Shown here: in pieces, positions 31,769-35,686 of the stretch | Layout: every line of letters begins with the position of its first letter | Position numbering within the stretch: the first letter of the stretch is position 1 | DNA from: Lachnoclostridium sp. UBA3320 | GTDB lineage: Bacteria; Bacillota; Clostridia; Lachnospirales; Lachnospiraceae | NCBI GenBank assembly: GCA_002361175.1 | Contig: DESG01000105.1 | Coordinates: 1 to 35,686, forward strand | DNA: 35,686 nucleotides | Direction of reading: 5' to 3' | The notes under the pieces: generated by a model | Database searches by the model: none | The model's input: only the letters and a program-made list of their open reading frames with translations | What the model was told of the DNA's origin: nothing | Made by a program: the position numbers and the translations under genes

Positions 31769-32851
31769 ATGAGAAAGAAAAATATTTTAAAAAAAGGAAT
31801 TGTATTAATGTCAATGATAATGATGCTTGGCACAGCGACGGGTTGTGGCAACAGCGGAAGTGGCAGTGGAAATGGCGATGGAAGCAGCAGTGGCAGCCAA
31901 AGCAGCAGCAACAGTGAAAGTGAGACTGTAAAGCTTACTAATGTATCATATGACCCAACAAGAGAATTATATGAGCAGTATAATAAGTTATTTGCAGAGC
32001 ATTATAAAGAAACTACAGGAAAGACAGTAGAGGTAACACAGTCACATGGCGGCTCTGGTTCACAAGCACGTTCTGTAGTAGAAGGCAATGATGCAGATGT
32101 TGTAACACTTGCACTTGCACATGATATTACAATGATTGAGGAAGCAGGACTTATTAATGAGGGATGGCTTGATGAGTTTGAGGGAAACAGCTCACCATAT
32201 ACATCTACAATTACATTCTTGGTAAGAAAAGGCAATGAAAAAGATATACATGACTGGGATGATTTAATTAAACCAGGTGTTGGAGTTATCACACCAGACC
32301 CTAAGTCTTCAGGCGGTGCGTGCTGGAATTTCCTTGCTGCATGGTATTATGCAGATAAGAAGTTTAATGGTGATGAAACACAGATGAAAGACTTTATGTC
32401 TAAGATTTATAATAATGTATTGGTTATGGACTCAGGAGCGAGAGGTGCAACTACTACATTTGTAGAGAATGGACAGGGCGATGTACTGATTGCATGGGAA
32501 AATGAAGCACTGTTGTCAGTTGCTGAATATCCAGATGAGTATGAGATGATTACACCTAGTATCAGTATTAAAGCAGAGCCTTCTGTTGCTATTGTAGATG
32601 AAAATGCAGATAAAAATGGTACACAGGAAGTAGCAAAAGAATATCTTGAATATCTCTATTCAGATGATGCACAGAAGCTTGCAGGAGAGAATTATTACCG
32701 TCCAAGTAATGAAGAAATTTTGAAAACATTTTCAGATACATTTGATTTATCAATTGATTTATGCACTATAGATGACTTTGGCGGCTGGGATCAGGCGTAC
32801 AAAGATTTCTTTGAAGATGATGCCATCTTTGATGAAATTTACAATCAGTAA
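31769..32851 (+). CDS. sbp: sulfate-binding lipoprotein of an ABC transporter
   Basis: The 360-aa lipoprotein captures sulfate (or thiosulfate) outside the membrane. Lipobox ATGC gives lipidated Cys26, then a Gly/Ser linker to about residue 50. The binding domain has the family landmarks YDPTRELYEQYN, SHGGSGSQARSV, DVVTLALAHDI, PDPKSSGGACWNFL and YYRP. These fit Sbp/CysP and not molybdate-binding ModA. The start is ATG 31769 after TGGAGG; an in-frame ATG at 31754 contains that ribosome site. It is the first gene of a four-gene operon. A LacI operator overlaps the promoter. Confidence 0.93.
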   Translation: MRKKNILKKGIVLMSMIMMLGTATGCGNSGSGSGNGDGSSSGSQSSSNSESETVKLTNVSYDPTRELYEQYNKLFAEHYKETTGKTVEVTQSHGGSGSQARSVVEGNDADVVTLALAHDITMIEEAGLINEGWLDEFEGNSSPYTSTITFLVRKGNEKDIHDWDDLIKPGVGVITPDPKSSGGACWNFLAAWYYADKKFNGDETQMKDFMSKIYNNVLVMDSGARGATTTFVENGQGDVLIAWENEALLSVAEYPDEYEMITPSISIKAEPSVAIVDENADKNGTQEVAKEYLEYLYSDDAQKLAGENYYRPSNEEILKTFSDTFDLSIDLCTIDDFGGWDQAYKDFFEDDAIFDEIYNQ

Positions 32852-32869
32852 TTTGGCTGGAGGTAAGCT

Positions 32870-33715
32870 ATGAGCAGAAAAGCAAAGAAAGGAAAGAGTG
32901 TGCTGCCGGGATTTGGGCTGACGATGGGAATTACAGTTGCTATGTTGTCTCTTTTAATACTAATTCCGCTGGCATCTGTCCTAGTATATGCCTTTCATAT
33001 GTCAGGAAAAGAATTTTTGGAGCTGATGATGCGTCCAAATGTAAAGCAGGCATTTGCCACTAGCATAACCTGTGCTTTTATAGCAGCAGTTTTAAATTGT
33101 ATATTTGGGCTGTTGTTAGCATGGGTGCTAGTGCGCTATGAATTTCCAGGCAAGCGTCTGATGGATGGAATGATTGAACTTCCATTTGCACTGCCTACTG
33201 CTGTTGCGGGCATCACTTTATCTAAGATGTATTCTGATGAAGGAATGTTAGGAAGACTTCTTGAACGTATAGGGATTAAGGCGTCATATACAAAAGTAGG
33301 TCTGACTATTGCACTTATTTTTATTGGAATTCCTTTCGTAGTAAGGGCATTACAGCCTGTACTGGAAAAATTGCCAGGTACATATGAAGAGGCAAGCACA
33401 ATGCTTGGTGCAAGCCGTATTTATACATTTCGCAGAGTTATTCTTCCAGAGCTTATGCCAGCACTTTTAACTGGATTTGGGCTTGCACTTGCAAGGGGGA
33501 TTGGCGAGTATGGCAGTGTTATATATATATCAGGCAACAGTGCAAAAGAAGGTACGCAGGTAGTTTCCTATATTATAATGCAGAAACTTAATTCTGGTAA
33601 TGTAGATTATGAAGGCGCTGCTGCTATCGCACTGGTACTGCTGCTTGTTTCCTTTTTTCTGCTGTTTCTTATCAATATAATACAGATTACTGCAAGTCGC
33701 AGGACGAAGCAGTAG
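32870..33715 (+). CDS. cysT: sulfate ABC transporter permease CysT
   Basis: The 281-aa inner-membrane permease of the CysTW heterodimer has about six helices. It carries the family motif LPFALPTAVAGITL (about 104-117) and the ATPase-contact EAA loop EEASTMLGASRIYTFRRVIL (about 176-195), followed by GLALARGIGEYGSV. Length and motifs fit CysT/CysU. ATG 32870 follows GGAGG with 6 nt spacing, 18 nt after the binding-protein gene. It is part of a single operon with cysW and cysA. Confidence 0.95.
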   Translation: MSRKAKKGKSVLPGFGLTMGITVAMLSLLILIPLASVLVYAFHMSGKEFLELMMRPNVKQAFATSITCAFIAAVLNCIFGLLLAWVLVRYEFPGKRLMDGMIELPFALPTAVAGITLSKMYSDEGMLGRLLERIGIKASYTKVGLTIALIFIGIPFVVRALQPVLEKLPGTYEEASTMLGASRIYTFRRVILPELMPALLTGFGLALARGIGEYGSVIYISGNSAKEGTQVVSYIIMQKLNSGNVDYEGAAAIALVLLLVSFFLLFLINIIQITASRRTKQ

Positions 33716-33728
33716 AAAGGATTACACT

Positions 33729-34580
33729 ATGACAAAGAAAAATAACAATGGTGAAGGAAAGTTAGTGCCATATCTGTTAATTGGGATTAGCGTACTTTTC
33801 TTTCTGGTTATGTTGGTATTTCCATTAGCTGAAGTTATTTACCGTTCATTAAAGGATGGTATTGAAGTTTATAAAAATGCCCTAACGGCAGAGAATACAT
33901 TATCAGCATTGTATGTTACACTGATCGCAACAGTAATAGCACTGATTGTAAATACTTTTTTTGGTTTGTGTGCCTCATGGCTTCTTACAAAATTTGATTT
34001 TCGTGGAAAACATGTACTATCTACATTGATTGATATTCCTTTTTCTATTTCACCAGTTATTGCAGGTCTTGCGTTTATTATGACATTTGGCAGGGTAGGC
34101 TGGGCAAAACCAATAATAGACTGGTTTAATGGCATATTTGGAACAGATATATCTTTAGTATTTTCTGTTCCAGGAGTAGTTTTAGCAACTATTTTTGTTA
34201 CTTTTCCATTTGTGTCTAGGGAACTGCTTCCAGTTATGCAGGCACAGGGAAGTGCAGAGGAAGAGGCAGCAGCCCTTATGGGAGCAAAAGGTTTTACTAT
34301 TTTTAAAAGAGTGACATTTCCACATATAAAATGGGCACTGCTTTATGGTATGATTTTGTGCGCTGCAAGAGCTTTTGGAGAATTTGGCGCAGTTTATGCA
34401 GTATCCAAAGCAAGAGGGAAGACATTTACACTTCCACTAGAAATTGATGCACTTTATATGGCAGGCAGTGCAGATTCAATTACTCAAGCATTTGCAGTAT
34501 CTTCATTGTTAGTGCTTATGGCAATTATTATACTTGTTTTAAAACAAATAGTTGAGTATCGTGGCAAAGCGGAAAAGTAA
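33729..34580 (+). CDS. cysW: sulfate ABC transporter permease CysW
   Basis: The 283-aa second permease has about six helices, with DIPFSISPVIAGLAFI (about 99-114), the EAA loop EEEAAALMGAKGFTIFKRV (about 177-195) and CAARAFGEFGAVYAVS. These are characteristic of CysW. ATG 33729 follows GAAAGGA, 13 nt after cysT. With CysT it forms the sulfate channel powered by CysA. Confidence 0.95.
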   Translation: MTKKNNNGEGKLVPYLLIGISVLFFLVMLVFPLAEVIYRSLKDGIEVYKNALTAENTLSALYVTLIATVIALIVNTFFGLCASWLLTKFDFRGKHVLSTLIDIPFSISPVIAGLAFIMTFGRVGWAKPIIDWFNGIFGTDISLVFSVPGVVLATIFVTFPFVSRELLPVMQAQGSAEEEAAALMGAKGFTIFKRVTFPHIKWALLYGMILCAARAFGEFGAVYAVSKARGKTFTLPLEIDALYMAGSADSITQAFAVSSLLVLMAIIILVLKQIVEYRGKAEK

Positions 34581-34591
34581 TGGAGGAATAG

Positions 34592-35662
34592 ATGATGTAT
34601 GTGGAAATGAAGCATATTAATAAAAATTTTGGTGATTTTGAGGCTGCAAAGGATATTAATTTTGGAGTACAACAGGGTAGAATGGTAGCACTTTTAGGCC
34701 CTAGCGGAAGCGGCAAGACAACAATACTTAGAATGATTGCAGGTCTTGAAAAACAGGACAGTGGAGATGTGGTTATTGAAGGAAAAGTGGTCAATGATAT
34801 ATCAGCCAGAGACAGAGGAATTGGCTTTGTATTTCAAAATTATGCCCTTTTTCGCTATATGACAGTATATGAAAATATTGCTTTTGGTCTAAGGGTTAAA
34901 AAAGAGGATAAACGTAAAATAGATAATAGGGTTAGAGAACTTATAGGACTTGTAGGGCTTGAGGGCATGGAAAAAAGATATCCTGACCAGCTCTCAGGTG
35001 GACAAAGACAGCGTGTCGCATTTGCCAGAGCCCTTGCACCAAACCCTCAACTTCTGCTTTTAGATGAACCATTTGCTGCAATAGATGCAAAAGTGCGTAA
35101 GGAGCTTCGTGGTTGGCTTAAAGAAATGATTGAAAAAGTGGGTATTACCAGTATATTTGTAACACATGACCAAGAAGAGGCGGTAGAAGTTGCAGATGAT
35201 ATTATTATTATAAATGAAGGCAAGCTTGAACAGATGGGAACACCTGTTGAGATTTATAAAAAGCCGAAAACTTCGTTTGTAGCACAGTTTATAGGTACAT
35301 CTGCAATACTTGACGATTTTAGTGGATTTAAAGGTTTTGGAAATTTGCCAAAGGGAAAACAGGCTATTGTGCGTCCAGAATTTATTGAGGCATTTAAGAG
35401 TGATAACGAGAAATTTAAAAGTCTTATACATGCAACGGAAACAGGTGTTATTACAAATATTGCTTTCAGAGGGAGCTACCAAGAATTGACACTTAAAGTA
35501 AATGGAATTTCGCTTACAGCTAACCGTTCTTTAGAAAGGCGTCCTGTCAAGATAGGAGAGCAAATGTGTGTGTTAGTTTACCGTGTTTATGTTTTGACTG
35601 ATGATGATACGGAAATTCATAAAAACCAGCTTCTAAAGGGAGTAGATATAGAAACACTATAG
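34592..35662 (+). CDS. cysA: sulfate ABC transporter ATP-binding protein CysA
   Basis: The 356-aa ATPase powers CysTW. Walker A is GPSGSGKTT (about 35-43), Q-loop FVFQNYALFRYMTVYENI, signature LSGGQRQRVAFARAL, Walker B LLLLDEPFAAID, and the H-loop is in FVTHDQEEA. A C-terminal TOBE-like regulatory domain (about 235-350) follows, with AIVRPEF, as expected for CysA. ATG-ATG at 34592/34595 follows TGGAGG; either may be used. It begins 11 nt after cysW. Only 24 nt follow its stop in the window (with AGGAGAAG), so the operon may continue beyond it. Confidence 0.95.
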   Translation: MMYVEMKHINKNFGDFEAAKDINFGVQQGRMVALLGPSGSGKTTILRMIAGLEKQDSGDVVIEGKVVNDISARDRGIGFVFQNYALFRYMTVYENIAFGLRVKKEDKRKIDNRVRELIGLVGLEGMEKRYPDQLSGGQRQRVAFARALAPNPQLLLLDEPFAAIDAKVRKELRGWLKEMIEKVGITSIFVTHDQEEAVEVADDIIIINEGKLEQMGTPVEIYKKPKTSFVAQFIGTSAILDDFSGFKGFGNLPKGKQAIVRPEFIEAFKSDNEKFKSLIHATETGVITNIAFRGSYQELTLKVNGISLTANRSLERRPVKIGEQMCVLVYRVYVLTDDDTEIHKNQLLKGVDIETL

Positions 35663-35686
35663 GAGAAGTTCAAAGTACAGTGGCAC

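Noticed and set aside
1..35686. CRISPR array, tRNA, rRNA, complete insertion sequence or prophage
   Set aside because: No regularly spaced repeats, cloverleaf, transposase, integrase or phage structural gene was found on either strand.

Overview
The window looks like chromosome from a low-GC Gram-positive anaerobe, most likely a Lachnospiraceae-type Clostridia (inference). The reasons are AT-rich codon use, strong GGAGG ribosome sites, many lipobox lipoproteins, a DUF1015 protein, tandem haemerythrin, a BspA-type leucine-rich-repeat lipoprotein and an L,D-transpeptidase with a repeat-rich N-terminus. No tRNA, rRNA, complete insertion sequence, prophage or CRISPR array was seen.

Layout. 1-5.0 kb is an accessory-like cell-surface segment. 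Two paralogous secreted proteins of unknown function (47-1327 on minus, 3403-4980 on plus) flank a compact type I toxin-antitoxin cassette (about 1.54-1.94 kb), a truncated RelB/DinJ antitoxin relic, and an LRR_5 lipoprotein. 5.1-9.2 kb encodes envelope proteins: a YugP-type membrane metallopeptidase, a GH53-like lipoprotein that has lost its acid/base glutamate, and a YkuD L,D-transpeptidase. 9.2-15.2 kb holds an orphan XRE antitoxin-like regulator, a DUF1015 protein, glycogen branching enzyme preceded by a 7-codon mini-ORF, an MscS channel and a CorA transporter, closed by an 18-bp bidirectional terminator.

15.2-20.6 kb is on the minus strand: argH, a small acidic membrane protein, pcrA and tyrA. 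The 355-nt gap between pcrA and tyrA holds a separate structured RNA gene with its own promoter, a long rod-like fold and an intrinsic terminator. 20.7-24.7 kb holds a small unknown protein, a double-domain haemerythrin, a sigma-70/anti-sigma-like pair and an alpha/beta hydrolase.

24.8-30.5 kb is a peptide-antibiotic sensing and export locus: response regulator, one ABC ATPase, two permeases and a histidine kinase on plus, facing two further permeases on minus that lack an ATPase of their own. Those two sit behind a promoter with three GCAAGGTT boxes spaced exactly 11 bp, a pattern expected for an OmpR-type regulator. 30.5-35.7 kb is a complete sulfate ABC transporter (binding protein, CysT, CysW, CysA) divergent from a LacI-family regulator. 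Two identical CAAACGTTTG operators lie in the shared intergenic region.

Gaps above 300 bases: 1328-1653 holds the upstream region of the first secreted gene and the toxin promoter and leader. 1780-2290 holds the antisense RNA, the relB relic and a structured leader. 19339-19693 holds the RNA gene.
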